64,000 bases of DNA from Carettochelys insculpta (lineage: Eukaryota; Chordata; Testudines; Carettochelyidae), in NCBI RefSeq assembly GCF_033958435.1, contig NC_134161.1, forward strand, positions 6,324,001-6,388,000, given 5' to 3'. Under the pieces are notes generated by a model. It was given only the letters and a program-made list of their open reading frames with translations. It searched no databases and was not told the origin of the DNA. Position numbers and translations under genes: made by a program. Below are positions 1-12,501 of the stretch, in pieces; the stretch's first letter is position 1; each line of letters starts with the position of its first letter.

Positions 1-2195
1 ATATAAAGTTGCCAAGCACCTTGCTTAGTTGCCTTTTCTGTTTGAAACATGTCCTGTATTAAAGTGGTTGAATTTAGTTGAATATAGGGCCAGAAGCTTC
101 CACTGTGACTCCCATGAAGTATGCTCACTGTGCGAAGTGTCCCACTGCATTGTGCTCTCTTGGTTTGGTTTCTCAGGTGCAGAATTTGTTTACAGCTGAT
201 TTACAGCTTGCACATTAAATATCAGCACGAATAGCTGAACAAAAGGAGGCGTTGAGGGAACTCGGGCTTCTGTTTGATTGTCCTTTTGTGGAACCCAGGC
301 ATTTGATTATGCTGCTCCACTGTTTCATAACTTTCAGGGCCTGCCTGGACAAGTCAGAGAAAGTAATAGCCAGGAGACGGTTCAAAGTTTCATCAACTGA
401 TGTGCTTCACCAACCCAAAACCAAACCGTACTGTAATGTAATGGGGAAACTCAAAGGCAGTACCTGAATGAGTGTTGAAACCTTACTGGTTGAGGATCAG
501 CTCCTATGTTGCAGCCAATTACAAAACTCCTGTCAATGGAGTAGGGCTGGCTTCTGCACAATTGTGCATACTCTGTAATTTTAGAGGTTAGTTATCAGTT
601 TCTCTTTAATAATTGCCTAACTTAAAATGGGTTGAATTCTTACAGGGATGACTTAACCCTAAACTATCCCAATGTTATTCCTTTTTTCTGACTATGTCTA
701 AAAGGTCCCCAGGGGAGGAATAAATATTTTTCTACTGGATAGAAGCTAATCTTTGTTAATTGTTACCCTGGGTTAAGTACTGAATGTGATAACATCAAAC
801 TTGCTTCCTTATCTGATCCTAATTTCTTTAGGCTATGATTTTTTCCTTGTTCCAGTCTCTCCCTTCTCTTTTGCCCACCTGAACCCTCCCCTCCACAAAG
901 GGCATCCCCCTATCCCATTTTTGATCCTGTTGCCAAGCAAGGCAGCAAGAAACGGGAGAGACTAGACAGTCCTGCTATGATGCAGTTAGCGTTGTTCTGC
1001 CATTCTGTGGGTCGCTGCGTCTGCTCTGTGCTCTGTTGTACCACAGTTTGCCATTCCCACAGTGTGCTAGACCCGCAGCCCATTGTTTGCCCTGGGACTC
1101 AGACCCTATATGGTGAGACATACAGGAGGAGAGCACAAGGCAGACATCTTAGCAGGATCACCAAGCACCATGTGCAACACTCCTAGATAAAGTCACTGTG
1201 TCCTTTATCACTTCCCTCCAGATCATTTTATACTATGTTTTGCAATAATATTTCTAGTTACCAGTGCATTAAAAAGGCACTTTAAATTGGTAAATTCAAC
1301 TCTGTGTTTTCACATCGGTAATTTTAAAATGAGCCTCAAGGTTTTTGTTAATCGTTTCATATGGGTCACTTTCCATCCGAGAGTGCCAAGAACAAACTGC
1401 GAGCTAGAAAACGTAAAACCAGTGAGAATGTTGGATCAGTCTTAAGCACTCAACTGTAATAAACCTGTAGGCACCTGGGCTTCCTCATGTGTCATCACAC
1501 TGCATGCTGTGGCTCTTCAGAACACGATGGTGAAAGACAAAAGAACACAGACTTCTTGCTCCAGATACTGATGCCTCTTTTACTTGAGCTAAAGGAAGAT
1601 ATCCTGCAGTTGTTAACAAAATAATAGTGCCTTGTTGTTATCTCATGCTTCTGTAGATCTCGAAGCTATTTACAAAGGAGCTAAGCATTACATCAGGATA
1701 GCAACACATGGCCCATTTCTTCCAGAATCAGATGCAAGAGAATGCACTTCCACATCCACACACACGTGCAAAAGCCAGGCACTAATATACATAATTGATG
1801 GGCGTAAAGGTAAGGACATATTACAGTACAGTGATGGGTATCACACCAGTCCAATACAGCTGTAACACATTTGTAATAGCTCCACAGTTGAGACCTTTTC
1901 ATTTTTGAGCCTAGTGTAAAAAATTATAAAGTGTTTCTTGAAACAACAAACCACAGATTCCCTTTACCTGCTCTCTCAACATGTTACTGAACACCAGTGA
2001 CATAAGTCCTTGGACATCTTTTTCAAAAAAATTTGCTGGAAAATGCAATTTTGGAAAAGTTAAGTTCCCAGCGATCAGTTCTGAGGCAATGTTAAGAACT
2101 GAAATTCTTCTGAAAAAAAAAAAAAAAAAAAGAGAACTAGGGGAGGTCGGCTCCTGCAAATTTATCAGTCTATTGCACTCTGTGTGTACTCATAC
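1..2195. other. Upstream non-coding region
   Basis: No coding exon, RNA gene or clear repeat could be supported here. Open frames are short and lack splice-flanked coding character. An A-rich run lies just before the end (about 2113-2131). The region lies upstream of BTG4 and could hold 5' untranslated exons, which cannot be told by eye. Confidence 0.4.
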
Positions 2196-2208
2196 ATCTA
2201 CCAAGAAT

Positions 2209-2661
2209 AAAAAAAGCAGTAAATTAGTACTTTAAAGACTAACAAAATAATTTATTCGGTGATGAGCTTTCGTGGGACAGACCCACTTCTTCAGACCATA
2301 GTCATACCAGAACAGACTCAATATTTAAGGCATAGAGAACCAAAAAATTCTGAGTCATTAAAGGGGCTCTTTTGCAAACTTGGCTTAATCTAATTCTTGA
2401 CTTCCCCCCACCCCCCGCCCCTCTGCTCTCTGATTTGCTCACCTTGGCAATTTTTTTTTCTGATTTGTCAACCTTGATTACTATTTTTGGTTCTCTGTGC
2501 CTTAAATATTAAGTCTGTTCTGGTATGGCTTTGGTCTGAAGAAGTGGTTCTGTCCCACGAAAGCACACCCAATAAATTATTTTGTTAGTCTTTAAAGTGC
2601 TACTTGACTGCTTTTTTGTTTTGATAGTATACAGACTAGCACAGCTTACTCTCTGTTACTT
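2209..2661. repeat. Fold-back SINE-like element with 13-bp target duplication
   Basis: Two arms of the same repeat face each other: 2209-2330 reads the motif TTTCGTGGGACAGACCCACT forward, and 2519-2661 reads the same unit in reverse complement. The second arm ends in the outer TCTGTTAC-type terminus. The element is bracketed by an exact 13-bp direct repeat, ATCTACCAAGAAT, at 2196-2208 and 2662-2674. A variable-length, non-palindromic duplication is what target-primed retrotransposition leaves, so this is probably a SINE-like or Penelope-like insertion, not a DNA transposon. Confidence 0.8.
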
Positions 2662-3375
2662 ATCTACCAAGAATGTGATGCTCCAAAAACTCAGGAACAC
2701 TTGGAAGAAAACCATTGTAGTTCCAGATAATATTTAGAGGAGATAACAATCCTATTTGCTTAAATCACTTCTCTAACAGATTCCATTAGTGCAGGATCAG
2801 AAGAATGACAGTACCCATTAATTCTTTCTTGTATGGCAAATGTTTCTATTTGATGCTTATTGTTAACTACACATGCAGAATATCCTCATAGCAGTGGTAG
2901 AAGGGATGATTATAGAGCTCCGTATGTCTCTTCATCCCCTCACCTTTTTTCCCGGGGGAGCAATAAACTCCAGAAGATTTATGTTACATCTACGCTACAG
3001 CAGCAAGTTGACTTACACTATGCAACTCCAGCTTTACTAATAATGTTGCTGGAGTTAACATACCTAAAGTCCAGTTACAATGGGGTTTACATCATGGGGA
3101 GGATGTGACAATGGGAGAAACTCTCCTGTCAAATTCCCTTATTCTTCTCAGACACGGTAGGGTAGCAGAATTGACACGGTAGAGTGGTCTGCAGTCGATT
3201 TGACAGGTCTTCACTAGACCTCCTAAACCTACCACCAGTGGATCGCTCTCAGAGCTTTCATCTGGCTGTAATGTAGTTTTAACCTCATGATACACTGTGA
3301 AATAAATGCCATCTCATGTGACAGCTGTTGTGTGGGGGCCTAAGCCTAGCTAAGGCTAATTTACATTTAAAAATT

Positions 3376-3596
3376 AGAAAAATGTAGCACTTTAAAAACT
3401 ATCAAAATAATTCATTAGGTAGTGAGCTTCCATGGGACAGACCCACTTCAGATCTGAAAAATTCTGAATTTTCCAGATCTGAAGAAATAGTCTGTCTCAT
3501 GAAAGCTCATCACCTAATAAATTATTTTGTTGAAGTGCTACAGGACTGCTTTTTTTGTTTTGTGACAATACAGACTAACCTGGACATCTCTGTCAC
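3376..3596. repeat. Fold-back SINE-like element with 9-bp target duplication
   Basis: A shorter copy of the 2209-2661 family. The forward arm (GTAGCACTTT... to GACAGACCCACTTCAGATCT) meets its reverse complement near 3450-3480, where AGATCTG sequences form the centre. The flanks carry TTAAAAATT at 3367-3375 and 3597-3605. Confidence 0.72.
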
Positions 3597-3845
3597 TTAA
3601 AAATTGACTTGGCGAGTCACTCAAGGCTGTATGAAATTCACTCCCTAAGTGCCGTAATTAGGTTGATCTGAATCTGAATGGCCAACAATCAATATTAAAG
3701 GCTTTGTGGGACAGGCATGAGTTTGTGTAGGCTTGGCACTAGTTGGTATTGTCAATTTCATTTGCATTTTGACTATACTCACCCCTAAAATTTAAAAGAA
3801 GTACTATTTCTGGAATGGTAGCTTCTTCCAAAGTTTAATCACAAT

Positions 3846-4243
3846 GGCTGTGTCTACAATTGCTTTCTTCTTTCAAAAGAGGCATGCAAACAAGGGAAAT
3901 TGAACATGCAAATGAGATGCAGATTTACATATCTGGTGCCTCATTTGCATATTCTCTTTCGAAAAAGCTTCTTTCTCAAGAAAAAAGCAGTGTAGATGCA
4001 GCTTTTTAGAAGGTAAACCCCATCTTCGAACGAACTCTTCTTCCTGAGACAAAATAGAAAGAAGTGTTCTTTCAAAGATGGGGTTTACTTTCTAAACAGT
4101 CATGTCTACACTGCTTTTTTTTCTTTTGAAAGAAGAATACACAAATGAGGTACCAGATATGTAAAACTGCACTTCATTTGCATTTTCAATTTCCCTCATT
4201 TGCATGCCTCTTTGGAAAGAGGAATGCAAGTGTAGAAACAGCC
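3846..4243. mobile_element. PIF/Harbinger-like MITE (398 bp), TSD AAT
   Basis: Terminal inverted repeats GGCTGTGTCTACA and TGTAGAAACAGCC bracket an element that is self-complementary along most of its length (the arms contain CTTTCTTCTTTCAAAAGAGG-like sequence). AAT lies on both sides (3843-3845 and 4244-4246), a 3-bp duplication typical of the PIF/Harbinger superfamily. It encodes no protein and depends on a transposase supplied elsewhere. A sister copy lies at 26699-27087. Confidence 0.75.
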
Positions 4244-5199
4244 AATCTGTAATTACCTCAAGGTGCCAAATATTGTCATGTCTGGCAACAACTATTGTTT
4301 CTTCCTCTGTCTGGTCTTACGGTCATTTTTAGCAAAAATACTGCAATTAAAAGATGCCTTCCATTTGGAACCTTCACTCAACAGATATTTAAAATGAAAC
4401 AGAAACTGATGTGTTTGCAACTTTTGTTTGTGACATTCAGCCCAGAAAGCTCCCCACCAAAATTTCTCATCTTTAAGCCTATCAATGTCTGAATGCAGTT
4501 CAGGCCTCTTGCATCGAAGTCCAGATTGCCACAGAGTTGTGCCTGAAGGTGGTTGTTTGTGAATGTCTACTTGCCCAGTGCAAATTTTGTTGTTAATGTA
4601 CCATGGGGACAACTGAATGTTAAATTTCCCACAGATTCCGCAGCAAGGAACTCAAAGATTCCTCCTAAGCCCTGTGGGGAATTAAGGAAAATCTATGTGG
4701 TAATACATGTTGTTTCCTGCAGTAAAGCACCCTCCTCCAGAAAGCCCTGCTAAATCTATACAGCACCCTAAACTCTACAATATGGAATTTGCTCTAAACA
4801 AATTACATATCTTATTTTGAGTATACAATCGCCTCTCGAGTTATGGGAGGGTTTCATTCCCATGCACCCTTGCATAACTCGAATTTTGAATACGTCAGGT
4901 GGGCTTCTTTTCCCAGTGGAACACATGTTCTGCAGCCAGGGAAGCAGCAGGAGAACTGGGAGCTCCTTTGAAAGGTAAGTCTTGGGACTGGGGGGGCAGT
5001 TGGGGAGGGTTAAGCCTGGTAGCGGGAGGGGCCATGGGAGTGGGGCAGGTGTGTTAAGCCTGGGGTGGACTAGGGCTGCAGGGGGGTGGAGCTGAGCCAG
5101 GGACGCATGGCCCTGCAGGAGGGGGTTAAACTGGAGCTGCGCACAGGGCGGTGTCGAACTGGGGCTATGCAAGTTAAGTGCAACTGGAAATCACGCATT

Positions 5200-5423
5200 T
5201 GAGGGATTACTCTATTTTGAAATAGGCTCTTTTGGCATTTGGTGCATGTCAAAATAATGCGCTATTTGGAAGCATCCCGTACTTCTCCTGCAATGAGGAG
5301 TACAGGGATGTTGAAATAGCACGCCTGGTATTTTGAAAAATGTTCGAAAATAATGGGTGCACTTCAAAGACACGGAGCAGCTATTTCAGTATCCCAAAAT
5401 AGTTCTGCTGTGTGGACATAGCC
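5200..5423. mobile_element. Partial Harbinger-like MITE
   Basis: The right end matches the MITE terminus (TGTGTGGACATAGCC) and the body shows the TATTTTGAAATAGGC-type sequence found in other copies. No matching left end is visible, so this is a truncated copy or one interrupted by the unrelated GC-rich stretch at about 4820-5160. The left boundary is approximate. Confidence 0.5.
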
Positions 5424-5522
5424 TGGATGTTAATGTGACTCAGGCTTTACCCATATAACAAATGAGATCAGTATGCATCATTATAAATTGCTTTCTGCAT
5501 TGCAGAGCATTTCCTGGAAAGA

Positions 5523-5665
5523 AGGGCAGTGGATAAAACACTCACCTCGGCAAGGGAAGATGGGGGTTCAGTTTTAGGTTTGATAACTGACATTCTGAAG
5601 AGTCACTTGCCTTCCTTGTGCTTTAAGTTTCTCCAGGCATAAAGCAGGGATAATAATACTTAGCT
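5523..5665 (+). repeat. MIR-like SINE relic
   Basis: The order of motifs resembles a MIR SINE: a promoter-like start with GCAGTGG, a B-box-like GGGTTCAG, a core with CACTTGCCTTCC, then GGGATAATAATA. The sequence is diverged. The adjoining 5666-5870 (TGCAACTGAGGCACAGAG) may be a second ancient repeat. Identified from remembered consensus features only. Confidence 0.5.
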
Positions 5666-6711
5666 TTTGCATAATACTTTTCAGGAGCAGGCGTCAAAGA
5701 GCTTCACAAAGAAAGTCAGTATAATTATCTCCAGTTTAAAGATGGTGCAACTGAGGCACAGAGCGACATTTCAAAGGCCAGTAACAAGCAGTACTAGAAC
5801 CTAAGTCCAACTTGAGTGCATTGGCCACTAGACCATGCCACCTACACTATCACACATCTGCTGAGAGATGCTTAGGTTACACTGTGATGCAGTCATGTGT
5901 TCTATAGGCAGGAGAGGAACAGGAGGTGGGAAAGTGATAAATCAGTGGAGGCTTATCTTCTCCTTATCTTTGTCTCTTTGAAACAAGAATTTAAATGGAA
6001 AACATTGGCCTTTTAAGTGGTATAAGAAGACACTAGTATCAAACAAGAAGTTATCTGTGGGTAGAAAAATAAAGCCACAAATACAAAGCCATGCAGAAAG
6101 TCCCAAAGAGATAATCATTTTCTTTCCCCATGTGCCACTAGTTAATAATAATCCAAACTCCTTAACAATGAAGAGCTCGCTCTTGGTAAAGTGCCTTCTA
6201 AACCCTTAAAAATTAACCTCTTGAGGTCTTCTTTATTTTTTATGCAAGTGGTTCAGAAAAATACCAGTTATTGTAAGTAAAATACATATCATTGATAAAT
6301 GTAAATGATATATTATTGTTAATGATAAATGCAAAAAATACAGTTTTCAAAGACATAATGACTAAGTTGAGGGTTACACAGGGAAAATATCTATCTTGTT
6401 GCAATACTGCATTTGAAGCTATGGAGAATAATACTAAGGATTAATTATTTAATCTGGTATTGCTTCTCTTGGTAATGCATATTCCTCACAGATTCTAAAA
6501 TTAATGGGTATTGCACAGATAAACACGACTGAAGAAAGTACTGATTTAATCAAATGTACTTCAGAAAGGAAGCCTCTTGAATGCTGAAAGCCGATCATTT
6601 GACTGTTGACTTCAGTGTTTGCAGTGCCGTTGTAGCTGCTTTGGTCCCCAAATGTGATAGAGACAAGGTGGATGAGATAACACCTTTTACTGAATTAACT
6701 GCTGTTGGTGG

Positions 6712-6870
6712 TAACAGAGAGGTAGCCATGTTAGTCTGTATTCTTACAAAAAAACACAGCAGTCAGGTAGTACTTCAAAGACAAACAAAATAATTTATTC
6801 AGTGATGAGAAAGCTCATCACCTCATAAATTGTTATTCTTTAAAATGCAATGTGACTGCTGGTTTGTTTT
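6712..6870. repeat. Small fold-back SINE-like element with 11-bp target duplication
   Basis: The left arm begins TAACAGAGAGGTAGCCATG and runs to a centre near 6808 (TGATGAGAAAGCTCATCA). The right arm is the reverse complement and stops after GACTGCTGGTTTGTTTT. An exact 11-bp repeat, GCTGTTGGTGG, lies at 6701-6711 and 6871-6881. The two arms have different outer ends, so one arm is shorter than the other. Confidence 0.8.
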
Positions 6871-6881
6871 GCTGTTGGTGG

Positions 6882-8107
6882 AAGAGACAAGCTAAGGAAC
6901 TGCACAGAGCTTCTTCCTGTATTCAGCATAATGGACTACACCTGTTCATTTGTTAAGCTCTTAATAGTCAGTTGATTCTTGTTTTATATACACCTGAAGC
7001 AGATGCTTGTAGAGAAGGGACTGTAGTTTGTAAGGTTAGGTGGTGGTGGTGGTAGTTGTTGGTATGTGTCAGAGTGGTGGCTGAGTACATGGCTTGCATA
7101 TGTGAGTTTTGTTACAGTTAAAGTGCATCTGAGAGTTTTAAAGTAGCTGGGATTTTGTTAGTTCATATCTGACAGTGTCCATTGTGGAGGTAATGTTAAA
7201 TTGTTCATGATATGGAACAGGACCTTGTTACTACACTGCCTCTGTGGACTAAGGGTTAATAAAGTGATAGACTGAATATATGTTGCTGACCCTGGCCTCT
7301 AGTGACTATTGAGTGTAACACTGGCTTAACTTCCAGTTTTCTAATCTTCTACCATGCTTAATAATACAATGATGAGTAATTTAACCACAGTAACTAGGCA
7401 ACTTCTCTGTAAACATGAGCAACTTCATTAGGAAGGGCTAAATTTACATTAATATCAACTTTCCTGTAGTTGTGTTTAAATGGTAGTTAGAGCTACTGCT
7501 AGTAATTCTTGAAGTAATAGCTTTTCTTTTCAGCTGCTCTAACCAGACTGAGAACACTAGCCCACCTAAAATCTTAGCTAATAATTCACAAAACTAATTA
7601 TAGTGATGACCATTTGTGACTCTGAGTCTTGATAACTGAAAAATGTTTGAAAATCCACTTCCTAGAATTGTAATTGAGATTTCTTCTTTTTATTTTTTTT
7701 GATTGTAAGGAAGCAGAAAAGTCAGTTGAGTATACCCCAAAATCACTTCAAACCCATTTTCTACAAACCTCAGTTTTTAATGCCAGGGTGGGGGTTCATG
7801 ATGTTTGAATATCTACGTCTGGCAATACTGTAACCAATACGACTTAAAATTAATAGGCTGAAGAGAACTGTTATGCTGTTGCTCAATGCTTTAATCTTGT
7901 ATGGCAAAGCACTTGTCTATAACTTGGTATTCTCCTGGTCTCTCTAGGATGTCTAAAGCTGTTCTGGCATTGTCTGTTTAGGTCCTCCTCTCTCTCACCT
8001 TATTGAAATGTAATTAGTACCCTAAGGTTAACTAGTTTCTTAAGCATTCTATTATTTTTCTCTGCAGTGATGGTCTAATAACTAGTACATCCTTTTGCAC
8101 TCTACAG
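6882..8107. other. Region upstream of the first BTG4 coding exon
   Basis: No coding exon is visible. The stretch ends in a polypyrimidine/AG acceptor at 8107, so at least part of it is an intron that follows a BTG4 5' untranslated exon. I could not place that exon or a promoter. Confidence 0.4.
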
Positions 8108-8118
8108 CAAAAAAGAAA

Positions 8119-8291
8119 ATGAGAGATGAAATTGCGGCCACAGTCTTCTTCATCACAAGGTTGGTGAAGAAGCAAGACAAACTGAGCAAGCGCAAAACTG
8201 AGAAATTTGCAGCTAAGCTGACGACAATACTGTTTGAGAAGTACAAGAACCACTGGTACCTCGACAACCCATCTAGGGGACAAGCTTTCAG
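8119..8291 (+). CDS. BTG4: BTG4, coding exon 1 (residues 1-58)
   Basis: BTG4 belongs to the BTG/Tob family of antiproliferative adaptors. In vertebrate oocytes and eggs it links the CCR4-NOT deadenylase to maternal mRNAs so that they are cleared at meiotic maturation. The chosen start is the ATG at 8119, reading [16 protein letters not shown], which matches the known N-terminus of the family. Upstream, TTTTGCACTCTACAG provides an acceptor at 8107, so the ATG lies 12 bases into an exon with a spliced 5' leader. The exon ends in the BTG box A segment (GQAF plus a split arginine codon AG|G) and is followed by GTAACA. The gene assembles to 233 residues, close to mammalian BTG4 at about 223. Confidence 0.95.
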
Positions 8292-8833
8292 GTAACAGAT
8301 TTGGCTTGGTTCTTTAGTAATGTGGTAAAAGTAAGCTGAAACAGACTGAATGTGAGGCTCTGGGAACATCCATATTCAGAAGTGGGTGTTATTCTTGGAA
8401 TAAAACAGCTTGAGGCAAATGTTGAAACTGCAGCGAATTGAAATGGTTTACTCAGCACTTTTTACTTCCATCAAGCTTGGTGGGAGGAAAAACTGCCCAA
8501 GGAATGAGGGAGGGGGATGTGGGAACTAGGCTGGCTGCACCAATGACTTTTTTTTTTATAACTGCGTGTCTCAGAGAGAGCTTGCTCTCCTTGCAGTGGT
8601 GCTAAGTTAATTTCCATGTGAATGAAAGTGGCTACGCTGCAAAAGTAAATGAGCAACAATGATTCTGTTGGTAAGCAACTTGTGCTCATTCAGGGTTCAG
8701 CCTGAATACCTTGTATGGCCCAAAAATCTGAATTGAAAAATACCATTATGTTTGAACTGAAGTCTTGATGTGCAGATAGGATCTGCAGTGGAGGCAAGCC
8801 TTGTGACGTACTACTTCCTCCTTTACTCTCTAG

Positions 8834-8971
8834 GTGTATAAGGATAAACAAATATCAGACAAGAGATCCTGTACTGGTAAAAGCTTGTTCTGAGAGCCAT
8901 GTGGATTTTGATAACCTTGGCTTGCCAAAAGAGATAACCATATGGGTTGACCCATTCGATGTGTGCTGCAG
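8834..8971 (+). CDS. BTG4: BTG4, coding exon 2 (residues 58-104)
   Basis: The acceptor CTTTACTCTCTAG precedes G|TGT ATA AGG, completing the split arginine. The exon carries the end of box A (CIRINKYQ) and box B ([16 protein letters not shown]), the two signatures of the BTG domain that contact the CAF1/CNOT7 deadenylase subunit. It ends phase 2 (AG) before GTAAGG. No stop or frameshift is present. Confidence 0.95.
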
Positions 8972-9466
8972 GTAAGGCCTGAACTTGGATGCCTGTTAGG
9001 TGGTGATCTCTCCTTGTTCACACTACGCTGCACACAGGGCATTCTACAGGCAAAATGTGGACCTTGCCAATACATTCATAGAACCAAGCAGCATATGATG
9101 TTCAGAAGTTGGGGGTTTCCTTTCAATCCTATAAATTGTCAGCAGGGCATCTCTTCTAAACTCTCGTGGGCTTTGCTTCAGCACAAGTCCCGAAAGTGGA
9201 ACTTCTATAATTTGCTCAACTACCTGTAGGAGGAACTGCTTCTGTCTGGAATACAGTAGAACTACCTGAAATAGTGGCAAGAGGCCACTGGTGTGAGACA
9301 CGAATGGGAGTAAAGTAATATTAGAGTATGAAAAGCCTGGGGCTCTATCATAAAGAGTGTACAGTAATATAACTCCTGGGGAGTAGATGACAGTGGACCT
9401 CTACAGCATTTGTGCCTTGTTGTTGAACACAATAAACCAAGCAAACACTCCCCCTTTACAATATAG

Positions 9467-9665
9467 GTATGGTGAGAAGAATCCACCTTTCACAGTTGTT
9501 CACTTTGAAGGTGATGAGGAGGACCGAGATGTGTCTCAACGCATCAGCTCTGCTGTTGACAAAGCAACTTCAGATTATCATTCTGGCACCTCCTCAGATG
9601 AGGAGAGCTTTACCAAGGAAGCTAGAGCTATCCCTACAGTCAGCAACCCAAACAGTGTCTACCAG
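9467..9665 (+). CDS. BTG4: BTG4, coding exon 3 (residues 104-170)
   Basis: The acceptor TTACAATATAG opens the exon with G TAT GGT GAG, giving [14 protein letters not shown], which closes the BTG domain. A serine- and acid-rich linker follows ([15 protein letters not shown], then [12 protein letters not shown]), matching the equivalent stretch in mammalian BTG4. It ends in phase 0 at CAG|GTAAGA. The following intron holds a 406-bp MITE (9699-10104). Confidence 0.93.
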
Positions 9666-9698
9666 GTAAGACGTTGATGGTAAAGGAGGAAACAGCTA

Positions 9699-10104
9699 GG
9701 CTGCATCTATACTAGCTCTCTCCTTTTGCAAGGGGCATGGTAAAAAGGCAGTCTCGAAGATGCTAATGAGGCTGACATGAATATGCAGTAGTAGCTGCAC
9801 GTGATTCGAATGTGCTGCTTTTCGAATGCACGCCACCTGTGTAGATGGGGGGGGGCCTTTTTGAAAAGACCCCTGGGCTTTGAAAGCCTGATCTTCCTAT
9901 CCCCTTTTAGGAAGAAGGGGCTTTTGAAGTCCAGGGGGTGCTTTCGAAAGACACCCTCCCCCATCTACACAGGCAGTGTGCATTCTGAATGCATCACATT
10001 CAAATTGGCATGGCTGCTATTGTGCTGATGAGGTGATGCATATTCATGACAGTGCCTCATTAGCATGCCCCTTCCAAAAGGAGTGGGCTAGTATAGGTAT
10101 AGCT
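9699..10104. mobile_element. Harbinger-like MITE in BTG4 intron 3
   Basis: Starts GGCTGCATCTATACTAG and ends CTAGTATAGGTATAGCT, with imperfect inverted ends and a self-complementary body (CCCTGGGCTTTGAAAGCC paired with CTTTTGAAGTCCAGGGGG). It inserts 33 bases after the exon 3 donor. No clean target duplication is visible. Confidence 0.65.
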
Positions 10105-10329
10105 CTGGTGTCTATCCTGTAATATGATGTACTGGGCAAGACAGAGCTGGAGTAGCTGGGTTCGTTCTGTTGGTGTAGCAGTCGGCCTCCTGTATTGTTC
10201 TCTGGCATGACAGAAAGCTAACTCAAACAGATAAAAATAAGCAGTGACTTAATTTCTCAGTGTACAGATGTCTGAGAAGAAACTAGAGATCAAGCTTAAC
10301 ACAACTCTCTCTTCTACGCCCGTCTTTAG

Positions 10330-10521
10330 TTCAGTGACTACTGCAAACTGCCCATCCACCCGTGGTCTTGGTATCCTCGCAAGAAGACCTACACAGCTAA
10401 TGGATTTCATCAGGCAAGTGCTTACTATCCCCAGACCAAAGGCTTCAAATGCTACTGGCCAACAGCTGGGTTTGCTGGACCTCGTATGGATCGTTATCAC
10501 TGGGTGAACACTAATAGATAG
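10330..10521 (+). CDS. BTG4: BTG4, terminal coding exon 4 (residues 171-233)
   Basis: The acceptor CCCGTCTTTAG is followed in phase 0 by TTC AGT GAC, and an in-frame TAG formed by the acceptor itself excludes a longer exon. The peptide FSDYCKLPIHPWSWYPRKK corresponds to the mammalian segment that ends WLQIPRKK. The remainder (tyrosine- and aromatic-rich, ending MDRYHWVNTNR) is the variable C-terminal tail. The stop TAG is at 10519-10521. The 3' untranslated region probably ends after the AATAAA at 10780. Confidence 0.9.
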   Translation, partial: FSDYCKLPIHPWSWYPRKKTYTANGFHQASAYYPQTKGFKCYWPTAGFAGPRMDRYHWVNTNR

Positions 10522-10779
10522 AGTAGGGTCTGTACCACTCTAACCCTGGCTCCTGTAGCTTACAAAAATATTGGACTGTGTGATAGAAACTTAATGCTGC
10601 TTCAAAAAACTATCTAAATCAAGAAGTACTAAATTCTGCCTTCACCTGTCTGTTTTATTTCTTTCCCTAATTTTATGTACCTCAAATGTAAAAATTTTAT
10701 TAATGTTTTTATGTATTTTTATAGTCTGATACTGAAAACTAACTTCATTCTACTTGTAACTTTAAAAAGGCAACAGATT

Positions 10780-10785
10780 AATAAA
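10780..10785 (+). terminator. BTG4: Probable BTG4 polyadenylation signal
   Basis: AATAAA about 260 bases after the BTG4 stop, followed within 20-50 bases by T-rich sequence. It is the first canonical hexamer downstream of the stop codon. Confidence 0.6.
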
Positions 10786-10799
10786 CTTACTTGTGGTTT

Positions 10800-12501
10800 T
10801 TTAAAAGTATTTCACTTAGTGACTCTTCTCCCCCCCCCCCCCTCAAAACCATCCCCAATGACAGCAGTAGGGGGAGGCAGAGCCTCCTGTTTCCGCAGGA
10901 ATGGGTGCTAAGTGCTCCCTTGCCCTCCCTCCCAGATTCCACACTCCTACACCCTACCTCCTTCCTAGATGCCACACCCCAACCCTCAAAAGTTTAAATA
11001 CAGTGTGTTAAAGATTTAACTTTTCAAGTGTTCCACGTGGACAGTACTCTGTAATGGTTTATACATGCAAAAGCTTTAGTAATACATTTTGTTCGCCTTC
11101 ATTATGGTGAACACCCATAGTCTAAACATTTCCCAGCATAGCCAGATTAAAGAAATTAAAGTGCACTTCTATTTAAAAGAGAGCCTGCAGTGTTTAGTAT
11201 ATTAATGGCAATCAAACAGAGTGCTCTAGGAAACTATCCAATAAGTTAACAATGTAAGTCTGGCAAGGATTTTACTTACAGTAGTGCTGGGAACATAGAA
11301 GCAATGCTTGCCATGCAATTCTGCAGTGCACCTCAGAGCCTGGGCACCTGCCACTTCAGTTCTGAGCTAGTGTTTAGGTTTCTTTTATCAAACTCTATTT
11401 TGCCTTTTCATAAATGAATGCAGCTTTAAATTCAGTTGAATTTGAGGATCACTAAAGGGCATGACAGGTATGTATTTTAATTGGTTAGTACAGTCAGATC
11501 ATCCAAAAAGAACATAAAAGGAACTGGACAGTTGTGTCAGAAGTTGCTCAGTATGACAGCAGAGACATTTAATGGCTTCCAACCATTGCAACAGAAATGA
11601 CATTCAAATTCATATGCAAAATGTAATTCTTCTGTTTTTTGTGTGTTTGTGTTTATCACACCTATATAAACTAGGAGCTGATCCTGCAAAGAGTTGCAGG
11701 CACTCAAGGCCCAGAAATTGGGAGTTTACAGATCCTTGAGGGGTGTTCAGTGGGAGAAGAGGGCTTGATGTGAGTGAGACGTACTCAGCACCTTCTTAGA
11801 ATTAGAATTTTTGTGGACAAGAAAGCTTTTGTTACACTTATCCATAGTTACAAATTTAAGGGGCTATCTTTTCCAATGACTGTAGTAGCTAGAGCTACAC
11901 AGTTGGTTAGATACCCAAATCGCTATCGGTAGAAATGAAGGGAGTTCAGTTCCAAAACCCCACCTGCCTTCCTTTGATACATTGTCAACTGAGCTTTCAG
12001 ATGCTTGAACAGTGACAAAACCTGAGATCAAGGTTACTGTAAACCAAGCAGTCAAGCTTTCATATCTGGCAACCCTGGGGTTGGGAGGCTGCTGGATATT
12101 GACATATTCTGGGTAATAGAGAGGTACAGTTAGTAATGCAGGATGCTTTAAAAAAAAAAAAAAAAAAAACTTAGATATTCAGAAACAAATGTGTGGAGAG
12201 TACTTGAACAACACTTGTGTTGCATACTGTGTTCATATTTACTTTCACTATACTGTACTTATGGAAAATGTAATTAAAATTCTACTGATGGTTAAAATGC
12301 CAGTTAGTGGAGAGTTCTGAGTGACAGAATGCTAGATATGAAAGAGTTTACTATATTATGTTAAGGCATATTTCAGAAAAAACCAAGGAGCCAATGGGCC
12401 TTCATTCATGCCACTTTTTAGCCATCCATCCTTTTAAATCCGACTTAATGAGTGAGTTTGAAAAACAAGCATCTGTCTTGGAATTTTCTTTTCTATTAAT
12501 A
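10800..12501. other. Convergent intergenic gap
   Basis: Lies between the BTG4 3' end and the stop codon of the - strand coiled-coil gene. It must hold the latter's 3' untranslated region, since transcription there runs toward lower coordinates. A C run (about 10831-10842) and an A run (about 12150-12169) are present. No coding exon is seen. Confidence 0.5.

Noticed and set aside
4768..5172. 134-codon proline/leucine-rich frame on the - strand
   Set aside because: No splice context or family motif; it lies in a GC-rich repeat-like patch next to a MITE fragment.
7225..7245. A word complementary to the miR-34 seed (ACACTGCC) upstream of BTG4, where miR-34b/c lies in mammals
   Set aside because: Beyond the seed the sequence does not continue with the conserved AGCTGATTG part and no hairpin partner is visible. 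The cluster is more likely outside the window.
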